A stretch of DNA of 6,230 nt, taken from assembly GCA_023473405.1 (NCBI GenBank), contig JAMCZD010000428.1, forward strand, positions 2,687-8,916, written 5' to 3'. The position numbers and the translations under genes are program-made. The notes under the pieces are model-generated. The model had not been told where the DNA came from. It did no database searches and was given only the letters and a program-made list of their open reading frames with translations. This DNA is from Candidatus Omnitrophota bacterium (GTDB taxonomy: Bacteria > Verrucomicrobiota > Verrucomicrobiia > Limisphaerales > UBA1319). Below are positions 6,057 to 6,230 of this stretch, piece after piece (position 1 is the stretch's first letter; every line of letters begins with the position of its first letter).

Positions 6057-6168
6057 CACCTCAACCATGCAGTTCGTTGAGGCCGCAGGGATGCCAGCCA
6101 TTAGCCGGGGGTCGCGCAAGGCACGAGTACCACCACCTTATGCAAAGATTATAGGACCGACCCCATAA
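6057..6168. repeat. 112-bp spacer of the repeat unit, rich in inverted repeats
   Basis: This stretch separates the two repeat copies and may belong to a 174-bp unit. It contains CCTCAAC (6059-6065) with GTTGAGG (6076-6082), a perfect 7-bp stem, and GGGGTCG (6108-6114) with CGACCCC (6158-6164), another 7-bp stem enclosing 43 bases. The short frame 6091-6168 would encode 25 residues starting MPAISRGSRKAR. From memory, similar PAISRG-like spurious peptides come from dispersed intergenic repeats in Planctomycetes and Verrucomicrobia genomes, so I regard it as non-coding. Confidence 0.6.
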
Positions 6169-6230
6169 AAGGTTCAAGCGGCTTAATCGGCCGCGACGAC
6201 ACGAAAGAATTGCGCTGCACCGCTCATCGG
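6169..6230. repeat. 62-bp direct repeat, copy 2, cut by the window end
   Basis: Identical to 5995-6056 over all 62 visible bases, including the potential stem at 6178-6194. The match is still running when the window stops, so the true repeat may be longer and further units may follow. Perfect identity implies recent duplication, homogenisation, or an assembly effect at a contig end. Confidence 0.95.

Noticed and set aside
5888..6154. 88-residue frame running from usp into the repeat
   Set aside because: It is out of frame with Usp, continues through repeat DNA, and has a composition typical of spurious repeat-derived peptides.
5995..6230. CRISPR array or integron attC array
   Set aside because: The repeat is 62 bp with a 112-bp spacer, no cas or integrase gene is present, and only two copies are seen.

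Overview
The window is a moderately GC-rich bacterial chromosomal segment with six protein genes, all housekeeping or metabolic, followed by an unusual intergenic repeat at its right edge. I see no tRNA, rRNA, insertion sequence, CRISPR array or prophage gene. The mix of genes suggests a free-living Gram-negative bacterium of the Verrucomicrobiota/PVC group: a GH127-like carbohydrate enzyme, a DUF1343/NamZ muramidase with a LysM tail, futalosine-route menaquinone synthesis, an Nramp transporter of the 'DPGNWATDLAGGS' type, and start codons almost without Shine-Dalgarno sequences. That assignment is inference from gene style, not proof.

Layout, left to right. (1) 1-1151 (+): the 3' part of a GH127/DUF1680-like glycosidase gene whose 5' end lies outside the window. 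(2) 1185-1511 (+): a FtsB/DivIC-type septum protein, just downstream and possibly driven by a promoter inside the glycosidase gene. (3) 1540-2997 (-): a secreted NamZ-type exo-muramidase with a C-terminal LysM domain, convergent with ftsB across a 28-bp gap that holds a small hairpin. (4) 2998-3209: a divergent regulatory region with a good sigma70-like promoter for the next gene. (5) 3210-4058 (+): MqnD, the last committed enzyme of the futalosine menaquinone branch. (6) 4119-5498 (+): an MntH/Nramp divalent metal transporter. (7) 5563-5991 (+): a single-domain universal stress protein. (8) 5995-6230: a perfect 62-bp direct repeat with a 174-bp period, running off the end of the window. Its spacer carries inverted repeats and begins three bases after the usp stop codon.

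Two loose functional groups can be seen. FtsB and NamZ both concern the cell wall (septum assembly and breakdown of peptidoglycan glycan ends). The MntH transporter and the stress protein are adjacent and codirectional and may respond to the same conditions, although the usp gene has its own promoter-like sequence. MqnD supplies respiratory quinone and has no obvious partner here. The most unexplained structure is the terminal repeat. The genes look ordinary, and I do not claim a new defence or mobile system.
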